NCBI GenBank assembly: GCA_016630905.1
Contig: WBMQ01000002.1
Span: forward strand, 2,666,001 to 2,730,000
Source of the DNA: Capillidium heterosporum
Lineage: Eukaryota; Entomophthoromycota; Entomophthoromycetes; Entomophthorales; Capillidiaceae
Direction of reading: 5' to 3'
Length of the DNA stretch: 64,000 nucleotides
In this document: piece by piece, positions 21,327 to 32,757 of the stretch
How positions within the stretch are numbered: position 1 is the stretch's first letter
Layout: each line of letters opens with the position of its first letter
Translations under genes and position numbers: made by a program
The notes under the pieces: generated by a model
Told to the model about the DNA's origin: nothing
Seen by the model: only the letters and a program-made list of their open reading frames with translations
The model's database searches: none

Positions 21327-24300
21327 TTAAATAGATGGAGACTTACAATGCTTTTAAATTTTGGTTTTTTTTCTTTCTATTTAGCGACCTATATTGGATT
21401 TTGGATAGTATAGCTTACTTTTTCTACGTATATTTTCAGTACTCGATTAAAGCTTTGGACGATGTGTACTTTTTTAAATTAGTGTTGTTTGTTGGAATCC
21501 TTAGTTAAATTTATGTATATCAATCCTCCTATTCAATCATATAGTTTCCTAGAAAAATGAACTATCTATCGAACCAAAGGTAGACTGGTCCAAATTTTCG
21601 GCACTATTTTAATTCACTTAGGATCAGAGTTTGAACTAAAGTTAAACTACACTTTTAGTAGCCTGTTCGAAGGCCTAATCAATATACAAAACTTGACCCA
21701 AAAATTACAATAAAAGTATACCAAGTCAGTTACTAAAGTATCTATAGCAAATTTTTTTATATCACCTAAAAATATCAATATACGAATTTTATCGGAATTG
21801 GCAACAGTTTCAATTTACAATTGAGAAAAAAGGTAAAGAAATGGTAAATTCAAATCTCAAGTATCAAAACAAAGATGAGAATGCTATTGGTACTAACTGC
21901 CTTTGTAGTGTTCGCAAGACGCCTTCCTCTTTACCTCTTTTGAATCACTATACAAGATCTAGCGTTACAATCTTCAGGTCTAAATATTTACGAAGCTCAC
22001 AATATAACATCTAACCTAGACACATGCACTTCTTTCCAAGCTCAACCCATAATTATATTATCAACCATATCCGAGCTTTATTTAAATTGGCTAAGCAACG
22101 ATCTAAAAGACTTTACAAACCTTAAAAGCTTATCTTTTTAACGTCTATTTGCACTAATCAAACCTGTAAAGATGCTTCAAAGAGCTATAGACAGAGCTTC
22201 AATACTAAATCTGCTAACTTAAATTACAATAACAGTTATGACAACAACCGCTTTAACAAATACCACCATCCTGATTATCAAATAACTCAGAAGAATCATC
22301 TATAAAGCGGACTTAAATATATATTTAAAAGGCCTATACAAGATCAATTTTTTGTTTCAAGCTGGAGAGATGGTAGATTTGTAGCCTGAGTTCTTCTAGT
22401 TCTAAAAGTTGTTTCAAGCCAAGACATTATTCAAAGATCGGTTATTTTCTGTGGTAGATATATGACGCCCAAGATCTCTTTCTATCTTTTGAAAATGAGG
22501 AGCAATAAAGTTTATTAAAGCTAATATTTAGATCTTGCTTTTAAGTTTACACTTACCTTCATGCTTAGTGATGCTTTTAATTGCTTCTTTGTTATATATA
22601 TATTGAAAACTATAATGTTTTATAAAAGTCCTTATGTCAAAAGCGGCACATAGTACTTTTAGGTAGGACAAAGTTACTGCTTGCTTATTAAGTTGTAATG
22701 CATTAAAAAATCTAATTGATGAGTGCAATCCTACTATAGCTCACAAAAGCAATTTTATATATCAATTTCTTAAGACTGTTTGATTGTAATGAAATTTTTA
22801 TAGTTGACAGTGCACATTCACCTGATAATGCAACGTGAGGGCTTTGCTTTATAGTGATAACAGCAATGTGAATGTAATGCTCAAATTCGGGGAGCTATAT
22901 TTACATTTTAAATTTAGCTATCAGTATAAACTTTGACTTTCTATACCGCACGTTTAAAAACTATATGTGACAATATATACATCAATAGAGCCAATTCAAA
23001 AAGTATATGCATATAAAAAATCAAAAGCTTGGTTAACCATTAAGCTATCGAAGTATCTTGATAAGAAATTACTTGGCGATTTCCTAACGAAACGGTAATT
23101 ATTACTCATTTTCAAAGCCAATTAGCATTCCATTATAGCCAATAGAAACCCAGAGTTGCAAATTTTAAAGGCTTAGAGTTTGATTTGAGAAATCTTCAAA
23201 TGAACAAATTTGTATGAAAGCATCATTTCTAAAATGGATTTAGGCTGGTAAACTTGTAGAATGAGATGAAGCCTGCAACTACACTATCAAAAATGGTCAA
23301 GTTTAAATATATTGGCCTTGACAAAAGTGACTAATAAATTACCAAAGCGTTGGCTAAAAATATTTAAAGGAACAATGGGATCGCAGCTAGCGATGCTACA
23401 AATAGGCAGCTGGCACCTTGGCTATAGAGTTAAAGATTTAAAGGTTACTAAGCTTTTCCTCCACCCTCACTTCCATCTTAATCTATGCCATTCACTAGTT
23501 CGATCAAGAAAACAACTCAAAGGAGCTCAGTTCCAACCTCAGTAATGCCAATATAGATATTGACAATTTTAGCCAGAAACCTACATTTCTTAACTTATTC
23601 AAATTTAAAGCATTGGTGGAGGTGGCAATCACTCCAGGCCTGTTTCTAAAGTAGGACGCACAGGTCCATTAGCTAAAATATACAGGAAAATCATTGAACT
23701 TTGCGACGTCCTTGGATGCCAATATAAAGCCAGGAAACACTTAAACAGATACGAAGACAAGTTTTAGATATGTGTTTCTCATCTAAATGTACCAAAATCA
23801 GCATATTTCACTACACTAGCCATAACTGTGTATCAACTTCATTTACTCCAAAAAGTTGGCAGTGGACAAAGGCAGTCAAGCAAGATACTAACAATTAGAA
23901 GCTAATAAAAGGAAGAAAATAAATCCAAGAGTTGGCCTATCCTAATGTATTTTTTCCGAACTATATATTATATTACTTGTATAAGAATAAAAAGATGTTG
24001 TCTTTGGAGCCTGTAGCTTTCTTTTTGACCTTTATTTAACTTATATTTTAGGCAGTATATATATGCTTCTGATACTAAAGGGATCTTTGAAATATACACA
24101 CCTTCTTTAAAGTGATTTTTTAGTTAGGTTCCTAGTCAAATTTGGATATAAAAAGCTCTCATAAATCATCTATACCTAGCCTAGATTTGATGGGAAATTC
24201 ATACTTTAACTGATCGAACAAAATGCTTCGTAGTTTGGCAGTTTCAAATACCATTATTTGTAGCTACTTTATCGATTTATTAGGAAATACTTTCGACTTT

Positions 24301-24866
24301 GTGCAAATCTAGAGCTTTGTAGATATACTTCTGCCTTTGCTTTGGCAAGGAAGAGGCAATTTGATCTATAAGTTGGTAAGGATTTTAGGAGTTTGATTAA
24401 TATTTACATTAAGGATAAGATATAAACGAAATCATACCTGTTAGAAAATATATAATATATCACAATCCAAAGTAACAATTAACGTTTAAATTGCATTACA
24501 ATATTTCATATTCCAAATGAATATAGCTACATAGCTATCATTATTTTAATTAATCATATTAAAATACTAAACGAAATTAATACTAGAATATCAATCTAGA
24601 AACTATACATATAAAATTGTCATTGATCTGCTATTGCAAATCCCAAATCGAATTAGCAAAGATTTTCCTTTTCATATTGAACTGACTTTACATTATAACC
24701 ATCACTAGGAAAAATCCTATACCGTTACCATAACTGTCTATACAACGCAACTTTATAGGTATTAAAACGAGCTTTATATATATATAAACATATGTAAATC
24801 ACTACCAGCTAAAATGGTATAAATTGATGCCACATGTAGAAATAAGCTTCTTGTATTCAATTAGCC
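21327..24866. other. 3.5 kb between the two cysteine-rich genes; relics only
   Basis: No intact gene is seen. At 21875-22310 there is a signal-peptide-like start (MRMLLVLTAFVVFA) followed by open stretches with cysteines (LDTCTSFQAQP, then CTNQTCKDASKSYRQSF in another frame), broken by a stop and a frame change. At about 23280-23900 a second broken region includes VSKVGRTGPLAKIYRKIIEL and VLGCQYKARKHLN. Both look like decayed secreted-protein genes of unrecognised families. The rest is AT-rich with no signal. Confidence 0.4.
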
Positions 24867-25169
24867 ATGAAATATTTTTTACTAGTAGCGACTCTATTTT
24901 ACTTAGCCTCAGCTGAAGAGTGCCAGGAACCAACCCCTGACTTCAAATTGTGTATACAAAAGTGCGTCCAAAAGGCCCCACCTAGTGAGTTCAACTTCAA
25001 CGGCAAGTGTGCTGGGGATTGTAAGCTCAACAGCAAAAGCATGGTAAGACTTCCCTTTTGCAAGTACCCTAGGAGCAAAATACGTTGTAGAAATCGATGT
25101 GGCCTCATCAATGACTCCAATAAGAAGTCCAAGTGTAGGTCCAGTTGTGTAGAGCCCGATTTTATCTAA
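24867..25169 (+). CDS. Small secreted cysteine-rich protein 2 (four CxxxC motifs)
   Basis: An intronless 100-residue paralogue of the gene at 21021. The signal peptide is clear (MKYFLLVATLFYLASA, cleavage expected after residue 16). Ten cysteines lie at 19, 29, 33, 48, 52, 65, 74, 78, 90 and 94, giving CIQKC, CAGDC, CRNRC and CRSSC plus two singles. Outside the cysteines the pair shares little (EEC-x-x-PT, C-K-L, LPFC-x-YP, final PDFI), so the two diverged under constraint on the disulfide framework. A TATATATATAAA run at 24777-24788 lies 80-90 bases upstream and could be the core promoter. Confidence 0.82.
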   Translation: MKYFLLVATLFYLASAEECQEPTPDFKLCIQKCVQKAPPSEFNFNGKCAGDCKLNSKSMVRLPFCKYPRSKIRCRNRCGLINDSNKKSKCRSSCVEPDFI

Positions 25170-26096
25170 TCATTTATAAATAAACTTTGTTTGTGATGTG
25201 TTGAGTTGTACGGATGGCTCGAATTTCATTTTACTTTTCTTTAGTTTATGTTGGAGCTTATATCTTTTTGTATGTGAGAATGTAGCTGGATATTTAGAAT
25301 GATTTAATGTAGTTTGATCTTTATAGTGCATGTAAAGTTTTCTATCCTTTGCCTAGATTATTCGTAATATATATGGAAATTGAACTTATTAGTTAAAGTT
25401 AAATCTTCATCCAACTATAAACATATTTGCCTTTATATGCAATTATGATTGAATATACTCAAATATATAATGTATTTAGACAACCAGTAACTATAGCTCC
25501 ATTTTGAAATATGATAATTCATAGGCATGAAGTTAGCCAGGTTCGCTGTTTGCTGATAGTGTGTTTGCTTATAGATTTGCTAAGCTTGTAGGATTGTAAT
25601 TTGATATATACTGTTATAGAATAGTATAAGCTTGTTACACAGCTATCTTTATTTTACCTACTTTAACTGACTTGGGAAGGATGCAGGCAAAATAAAGCGG
25701 GTTTTTCAAATATTGCTCCTATAAATATTTTCCCGCTCAATATATTTTCAAGTTTCAAATTTGGAAGCCAATGGAACTCTTTTAGGCCTACCTAGGCTAT
25801 CTTTGATTGGTTACTTTTGTTGTTGTAGTATGTTTACTTTATTAATGGATGCATTTACACTTTGAATTTTACCCCCTAAAGTTCCAACAAATAAAGTACT
25901 ACTTCTGTTGCCCACAGATTCCCCATCTAAGAAACCCCTATTCAATCACAAACCATTGGATGGCGTTACCTTTTTGTACCTGGAAGAGAATTCGCCTTTC
26001 AGTTTGTAGAACAATCTATCCAGCAATAATACTAATTCCCCTCAGCACCTCAAAACTCTTCAACTTTCCTTCCTTCCTTCCAACAACTTATCGACA
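25170..26096. other. No gene seen
   Basis: AT-rich spacer. The last 200 bases are richer in C and T (CCTTCCTTCCTTCCAACAAC just before the ATG), a pyrimidine-rich leader typical of fungal promoters, here serving the bestrophin-like gene. Confidence 0.4.
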
Positions 26097-27175
26097 ATGG
26101 GAGTATTTACTGAAGCGTTTACACCGAGGTTACCAACCGCTTTCAGGTTCCGCGGTTCAGTAGTCAGGTTCGTTGCTCCAAAAGTTATATTTTTTATAAT
26201 GTGGACCATCCTAATCTGCGCATTAGACATTTATGTTCTTGCTCCAAACACCCTCTATATCCCACCAACTGTCATTACTCTTTTGGGTCTAGTTATCTCT
26301 TTACTTTTGGTCTTCCGTACCAACACCGCTTACGACCGTTACTGGGAAGGTAGGGTGCAGTGGTCAGCTATGACTACGGCTATACGCTCAGCAGCCCGTA
26401 CCATTTGGGTCCACGTCAAGGAACCTAATGGCGAAGCCGATAGAGAATTGAAATTGAAGACTTTACACCTCTTAATCGCCTTTGCTTACGCATGCAAGCA
26501 CCACTTACGTGACGAAACCGGAGTTGAGTTGGAGGATATGATGGACCTAATCAACCATCTACCCAACGTAAAGGGGAACAAAGGGAACCCACCTCGCATC
26601 AGCTTTACCGAAAATAGAACTAGTAAAATTTCACCAGGTCCTGTCGAAAGTGACGTCGAGTTACCTTTGTTGATCACACACCACATATCCTGCTTCATCC
26701 AGAACTGCTTGGCTACCAGCGCTATACCACCCCCCGTCTTCACAACTTTACTCAACAACCTCAACACTTTAGGTACGGCCTTGACTGGCTTCGAACGTAT
26801 TCGTAACACACCTATTCCGACTGCCTATGCCGTCCACCTTAGCCAGTCTATATGGCTCTTTTCGCTATTTTTACCGTTCCAGTTTTTGATCATAATCCCA
26901 AAGTGGTTGACTATAGTTGTAGTAGCCTATCAGTGTCTTTACTATGTTCGGCATCATCAATATTGGGGAGGAGATAGGTAATTTTTGGTTATTTTTTGTA
27001 TATCAATCTAACTTTAATTTTTATTATAAATTCAGAAAATCCATTTGGGTTCGATGCCAACGACTTACCTTTGGACGAGTATTGTGAAATCTTGCATGCC
27101 GAAATCGACTCTATCGCCAGTAAGCCGGCTCCCAATATTGAGGCTTGGATTGCCTACACGGCTAAAGGTTTATAA
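26097..27175 (+). CDS. Bestrophin/UPF0187-family chloride-channel-like membrane protein
   Basis: An integral membrane protein of the fungal bestrophin-like (UPF0187/YneE) family, thought to conduct anions. The ATG at 26097 is followed by a hydrophobic segment at residues 25-45 (VAPKVIFFIMWTILICALDI) and a second at 55-75, then the hallmark FRTNTAYDRYWEGRVQW. LPFQFLIIIPKWLTI is typical of the C-terminal membrane region. The ending EIENPFGFDANDLPLDEYC matches the family's most conserved motif. It is split by an intron at about 26978-27036. The frame must slip by one extra base at about 26952-26957, between CLYY and FGIINIGEE. Removing that base gives exactly the family spacing, and no intron can explain it. 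The protein of about 340 residues is otherwise complete, so assembly error is likely. Confidence 0.85.
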
Positions 27176-28325
27176 CTTTCTTTTCTACGGTATAAAGGAT
27201 ATATATTTAATTTTAAGTATGACGTAGCATTCAAATTTTAGTTTGTATATTTTTATGATGAAGGTAGATGATTTAACAACATTTACTAATTTTCAGGTAA
27301 AAGCTTGAAATTGTAGTAGGATATATATTTTTGATATCTATTACATACTATGTAAAAGAATGGTTTGCTATATAATTTTTTTGATTGTTGTACCATGGGA
27401 ATTTTAGCTATTCCAGGGTATTTCTAGGCAAGTATAGTGTTTATACTGTATATCATTTTACAAATAATTCTATACCATTTGAGTCAAATATACTTCCATT
27501 AAATTTATTATATAACTCATCCATAGCAGATTTTCAAACAATCTACTGCTTGTTTTGTATATACTTTTATATTAGTTGTAAAGTTATCGTTCAAACCCAT
27601 AGCCAGACCTGATCTATAAATCTGTATGTACAAAGCTAGTCACAGTCCATGTAGATCTACAATTTGCTGATTATAAATACATTTCTTGTTGAAAGATGTG
27701 AACCACCATTCTCATAAGGATTTGGATATTTCAAAACCAGGATAATGCACTGCCTCGGCCATTTCAAATAGGATTATTATATACCTGATCTACCTTCGTT
27801 TCCTAGCAGATGTTGAGACTCTGGTATCTCCTATATAGCAAATTTATCTTTGGTGAATAAATAATGTCGGACATTTAATGGGTTTAGGTGCATCCGGTGT
27901 ACTTTTGACTTGAAAACAGACATTTATGGGTCCATAAATCAAATCCAAAGTCTATTCAATGAGTACTGAAACTACAGATGCTGGTATTAAAGAAGGAGTT
28001 GGTAGGTCACTAGGACCCTCAAGTCGATGCATATGGCAGTTATAGAAAGCAGTAACTAATACCGTTTATAATGACAAATTCCAAGTACCTTGTGCATACG
28101 TGCAATGTAATTTAGTTTTTGCTCACCATCACAATGATCAAATTGGAGATTTTGAACCAATTACATAATCTGGAAAGGCAGTTATGCGTGCTGGAGAAAT
28201 TTACCTTTACTATTTGAGCCTAAGCCTACTTTCAGGTTTAGAAGCTCTAACTTGAAATTGGACCGCTTTATTTGAATTGACTTGACTTTATACGCTTATT
28301 TACAACCCAACATAAAATAAAGAGT
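27176..28325. other. No gene seen
   Basis: AT-rich spacer between the bestrophin-like gene and Rab5. A TTATATACTTTCAT-like promoter context is present, but no coding signal on either strand. Confidence 0.45.
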
Positions 28326-29259
28326 ATGTCTTCGAAGCGCAACTCCATTGTATCCAACACCAAGAACCTGTCCTTCAAGCTAGTACTTCTCGGTACCTTT
28401 TAGTTTCGACTTCTATATTAACTTTTTCAACAGGCGAATCAGCGGTTGGCAAATCGAGGTACCCATCAACATACTAAAGCCAAGTTAATAATTCTTTTAG
28501 TTTAGTACTTCGATTTATTAAGGACCAGTTTGAAGATTATAGAGAGAGTACTATAGGAGGTAACTTTACTACCCAATACCTTTTGCAAACCCATTTTAGC
28601 TGCCTTTTTGACCAAGAGCTTGGAGCTTGAAGACGGAACTACAATCAAATTAGATATCTGGTAAATTTATGCTTCTACATTATTTTTACCTTTTACATAA
28701 ATAGGGATACAGCCGGTCAAGAGAGGTACAGAGTAAGTTTTACCTCTATTTCCATATTCTAACTATAACGTAGAGTTTAGCACCCATGTACTACCGAAAC
28801 GCCAATTGTGCCGTCGTCGTCTACGACATAACTCAACCCGTACCTATTTTAGTTTATACAAGCTAATTATTTATAAGGCATCCCTCGATAAAGCCAAAGT
28901 CTGGATCGAAGAGTTGCACAAGTCAGCCGAACCTAACATCGTTATTGCTTTAGCTGGTAACAAAAGCGACTTGGAGGCTAGACGCGCCATCACCTACGAC
29001 GAAGCTAAGGAATTTGCTGAAGAAGCGGGCCTAGTCTTTATGGAGACTTCGGCCAAAGATGCCACCAACGTCAACGAACTGTTTACGGCTCTAGGTACTT
29101 TGTGCATGAAACTTAAATTAACTTTGCGTCGGCACTTTAGCCCAAAAGATGCCCCGAGATGTACTATCAGCTGGAAACTCCAGTCGCTTAGGTGGTGCGT
29201 CGAGCTCTAGAGTTGATTTAGATAAGGCTGAGGAGAAGATGGATGGATGTGCCTGTTAA
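28326..29259 (+). CDS. Rab5-type small GTPase (Ypt5/Vps21)
   Basis: An early-endosome Rab GTPase that controls homotypic endosome fusion and vacuolar sorting. Eight exons are separated by seven introns of about 38-45 nt. Motifs are the P-loop GESAVGKSS, switch [14 protein letters not shown] (the Rab5-specific sequence), [18 protein letters not shown], the guanine-specificity motif GNKSDLE and [10 protein letters not shown]. The C-terminus is a Ser-rich linker ending in GCAC, a double-cysteine prenylation signal of the CxC type for geranylgeranyl transferase II. The length of about 215 residues is usual for the family. All exon phases agree, including the last intron (gtactttg...ctttag, about 29093-29138), which must be removed to reach the prenylation motif. 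No defect is seen. Confidence 0.93.
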
Positions 29260-30723
29260 GCTAACTACACTGGACGAGTCGTTGTTTATACTTTATTGGA
29301 TCTTAATACCACTACCTTAAACTTGGAATCCCTGTCGGTTGGAATGCATTCTACTTTCATTACAAATGTAATTTTTAAACGACGCCTATCTTTATTTAAC
29401 TGACTTTCAACTTTATATTTATTTATTTATATAGTTATAATTGGCATTTTCGACATGTATTTTTAAAGTTTGGATATGCTGCACTGGTAGGCTGGTTATT
29501 AATCTTTCTACAATAGTTTTTATAAAACTATATTTTATATTGCTTTGAATATTTCATAGTAGACCTACAAGTATGTTATAATTGTACTTTCTTATATTAA
29601 ACTCTGTCATTTTTAAGATGTGACGATGGTATACCGCCTTTATTTTTAAATGTACTCTTGATGAAATTTTAAAAACTGTAGGTTCTTTATGTCTACTTTC
29701 AACTTGTCGGTATACTCCCTCAGCTCTATATTAGTATAATGCTATTCGTTAGATATACATGTTTTAAACCGGCACTGATATAATTGGTTATCTACCTCTA
29801 TTCTGAAAGATCAAGCACTAGTCTCGAATTAGTAGTAATTTAGGATGATGGCAGTAATAAAACTATCAGTAGGCATTATAAACTTATACCGTTAGTAGCT
29901 TTAGGTTAATGAACTTTAATCTAAATTAATGCCTTTACAATAGAAATCTATACATTAAGTTTATGTTCGTATTTAGAATATTTGTATATAAAAATAATGG
30001 TTCGATATATACAACCTTTAAATTTCTTGTAAGATTTTAATTGCTAATATTCCTTATTTATATGTCAATGTTTATATTAAAAGAATAGGAGTACTTGTTT
30101 TCAACTTAAGGTTTGGAAATTGAAAATCTCCAAACATACATCATAATTAAAAAGTACCTAACTAGTTGAGTATGCGCCTTGAAAGCTTAAATGTATATAT
30201 TAAATTGAAATACAAGTAACTGCCAATGCCACTAAAGTACACCTACCATTTATCAGGTACTCCATCAAGGCAAAGATAGATGATGTTCATAGAAATTGGA
30301 ATAAAAGGGATAAAAAGGACCGAAATAAAAGATCTCAGGCATTTAAAAATGTGATCAAGGACTCTGGAAATAAAGAATCTTCTCAAAGATCTTTTTATAG
30401 AAGCTTAAACATATACTCTGAAAATTAAGCCAAGTCTTTTGAAACTTTAGCATCTAGTAACCAAGACTTTTATCCTCTTGAAAATCAAAGCACCTAAAGT
30501 CAAAGTTTAGTTGTTTACCCATCGCACAAATAGACTAAACTTCCAAGCATCCAAAAAAAGATTTATTCAAGAGTTGAGCTTGGCTCGGCGGAGAATAAAT
30601 TTGAAAGTGAATTATACGAAGTTGTAGATATAAAAGTCGGGCAACGTTTATGGTAAATGAAAAATAAGTTTAATTGGAATAGCTACAGAAATACCCATTA
30701 CATTTACCTTGTAATATATATAA
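29260..30723. other. 1.4 kb without a recognised gene
   Basis: The 3' region of Rab5 and the promoter of the lipase. A lysine-rich open patch near 30270-30360 has no start and no similarity that I recognise. No signal peptide exon for the lipase was found here. Confidence 0.45.
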
Positions 30724-31587
30724 ATGATAAAGGAAGGTACAATCGAAGAAGCCAAGCGACTAGCCCTATATGCCGGAATCTCCAGGTGTAGCTCCAATAA
30801 TGTCACCAATTTTAACTGCAAGTACGCCAAAATCCTGCAACAATCCCACCTCAGGCTAAGCGATGGTTTACACATCGAACTCTTTTCTTCGTTTCGCGAT
30901 AACAAGACTGAAACCCGATACTACATCTACCTGGACCACTTTAGGAAGGAAATAGTTGTAGCTTTCCGATGCTGCTGTAACTTGATGAACGCCTACTATT
31001 GTATACTAGGGAACCTCAAAAAAACCAATATGGTCGATGGTACGCAAGTTCGCATCCATAACGGTATATTGCAATGTTCTAACCAGCTGAAATCTAGCTA
31101 CAACTCTGTCATCGACATGCTAGCTAATGAAATGTATCCCAACTATCGAATTGCCTTGACTGGGTACAGTTTAGGTTCCCCACTAGCAGTTCTAGCAGCT
31201 ATAAACCTAGTTGATGAAGTTCGAATCGATGAAAGTAGGATAAAAGCTTATACTTACGGAGGTCCCAGATTTGGCAATAGAGCTATGGTAGATTACATCA
31301 ATAATAAATCGTTCATTTTGGTCCGAGTCGTTAACGCTGATGATGTTATACCGCACTTAGGTCCACCACTATTTGGATTCAGGCACCACGGCAACAAGGT
31401 TTTGATCGATAGAAAGGACAAAGAAGCTTACTTTGAAAACTTTGAAGAGTTTGATAGTAGTTCTGGGAGGGGATCTATGGATTCGGAATGTACAAGTAGC
31501 AGTTCTAAATCAAAGAATTCGTTCTTCTGGAGTATCGAGGATCATTTTTCAGTTTGGGGTCTTACTTTGACTCATAAATGTGTGTAG
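30724..31587 (+). CDS. Class 3 (alpha/beta-hydrolase) lipase
   Basis: A triacylglycerol lipase of the fungal Lipase_3 family, 287 residues, single exon. It shows TGYSLGSPLAVLAA with the Ser nucleophile at residue 149, the acid in VVNADDVIPHLG (Asp 206/207) and the His in IEDHFSVWG (274). The family motif TYGGPRFGN is present. The start at 30724 gives a protein that begins where secreted relatives begin their mature part (EEAKRLALYAGISRCSSNNV), and no signal peptide precedes it. Either the enzyme is intracellular, or a signal exon was lost or missed. The usual FRGT(N/S) oxyanion segment reads AFRCCCNLMNAYY here, a marked deviation that could weaken activity. A Ser-rich insert lies at residues 245-265. 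Confidence 0.85.
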   Translation: MIKEGTIEEAKRLALYAGISRCSSNNVTNFNCKYAKILQQSHLRLSDGLHIELFSSFRDNKTETRYYIYLDHFRKEIVVAFRCCCNLMNAYYCILGNLKKTNMVDGTQVRIHNGILQCSNQLKSSYNSVIDMLANEMYPNYRIALTGYSLGSPLAVLAAINLVDEVRIDESRIKAYTYGGPRFGNRAMVDYINNKSFILVRVVNADDVIPHLGPPLFGFRHHGNKVLIDRKDKEAYFENFEEFDSSSGRGSMDSECTSSSSKSKNSFFWSIEDHFSVWGLTLTHKCV

Positions 31588-32055
31588 ATATATTGCTTTG
31601 ATAGATGTTTTTATATACGAATAAACTAATAATGCTAATTTAAATGAATTCGGGTTTTACTAAATATATATGATATATAGAGAACTATATTCTTTACGTT
31701 TATTAAGACATTGTCAATATAACTTCAACTCAGATATGATGTCTTTATCAAAGTAGGTAAAAAGTAGATGTTGAAAATAATGGGGGGTTGTTGGTATATG
31801 TAGTACTGTAATTTGATCCGATTGAAAGGGCTTTATATCCATATTAAAGTACCTGAAGTTGAATATAGTTTTATGTAAGGTTGATATGCAGTCAGTGCTT
31901 GCTTAAAATGGCTAGTATTAGTTTATATTCCCTACCAATCTAAAGTATAAAAGTGTACACTAAAAACTTAAATTCAATGCTATTTTAAATTATAAATTTG
32001 TGCTACAAGGCTGTTCAATAAAATTGCCTGATTCATTAATCTAGCATTCAGCAGC
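31588..32055. other. No gene seen
   Basis: AT-rich spacer holding the 3' ends of the lipase and of the broken minus-strand gene that follows. Confidence 0.4.
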
Positions 32056-32757
32056 AAATGGAAATAGATCAACTATACTAGGAAGTCCAATTACATCGAG
32101 CAAAGCTTTTCCATGCAAAGCGGCGCCTGAGTCTGAAAAAAATATGAAAGTGCCGAGCGAAAATCCACCTACTTCCCTTGGCTTTCAACGTCAAATCCCT
32201 CGGTAGTTAAAGTGTTCTCCTTTACCCACACGCATATCAACTGGTTATGCCAAAAAATCATCCTACCACATTTCCCAGGCTCTTCAACTTTATTGGCCAA
32301 GTTTTAAAATATATGGTGAGAAACTTGTGAAACTGTTCTAAGGAAATAGGGTTTTAGTTTGAGGGGTTATGAAGATAAATTAAAGTTAGGTATGATACGT
32401 CACGTTACTCCATTTTACTAATGCTTCATACCAATCAACGCCACATATACCAGCATCTATTGAGCGTATCGTAAAGATAACTAAGCGTAGAACATAGCTA
32501 ATTTCTTCAGGCTCAGGTGGGTAAAAAGGGTAATTTGACACGGGCTAAATTGCTTAACTTGGCGGGGAAGCATAAGAGCTTTGGGCTGTCCAAATGAAAT
32601 TCGAGTGGGATGAAATCAAGATGCAACCTATTACGTTGCCAGCAACTTTTGACAGGTTCAACTATAAGACCTGAGGTAGTCACTTGATCTGGAAGAGATA
32701 TAAATAGGTATTTTGAGACATGGTGATGGTACAGCTCAAATCGCTTTTCAAGTCTTT
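32056..32757 (-). pseudogene. Unidentified broken gene, antisense to the saccharopine reductase promoter
   Basis: On the minus strand three stretches read like conserved protein. The first (32757 to about 32530) includes VTTSGLIVEPVKS and PLEFHLDSPKLLCFPA. The second (about 32540 to 32395) includes YVLRLVIFTIRS and DAGICGVDWYEAL. The third (about 32310 to 32060) contains CGRMIFWHNQLICVWVKEN, an intron-like gtaggt...tttcag of about 40 nt and a last piece HGKALLDVIGLPSIVDLFPF. Frame changes of one base separate the pieces, one of them in a run of five T. I do not recognise the family. No start codon was found, and the 5' part overlaps the first exon of the gene on the other strand. It is a relic or a gene with sequence errors. 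Confidence 0.4.

Noticed and set aside
27385-27612. 75-codon open frame starting MLYHGNFSYSRVFLGK
   Set aside because: Low-complexity AT-rich translation in an intergenic spacer, with no promoter context or similarity.
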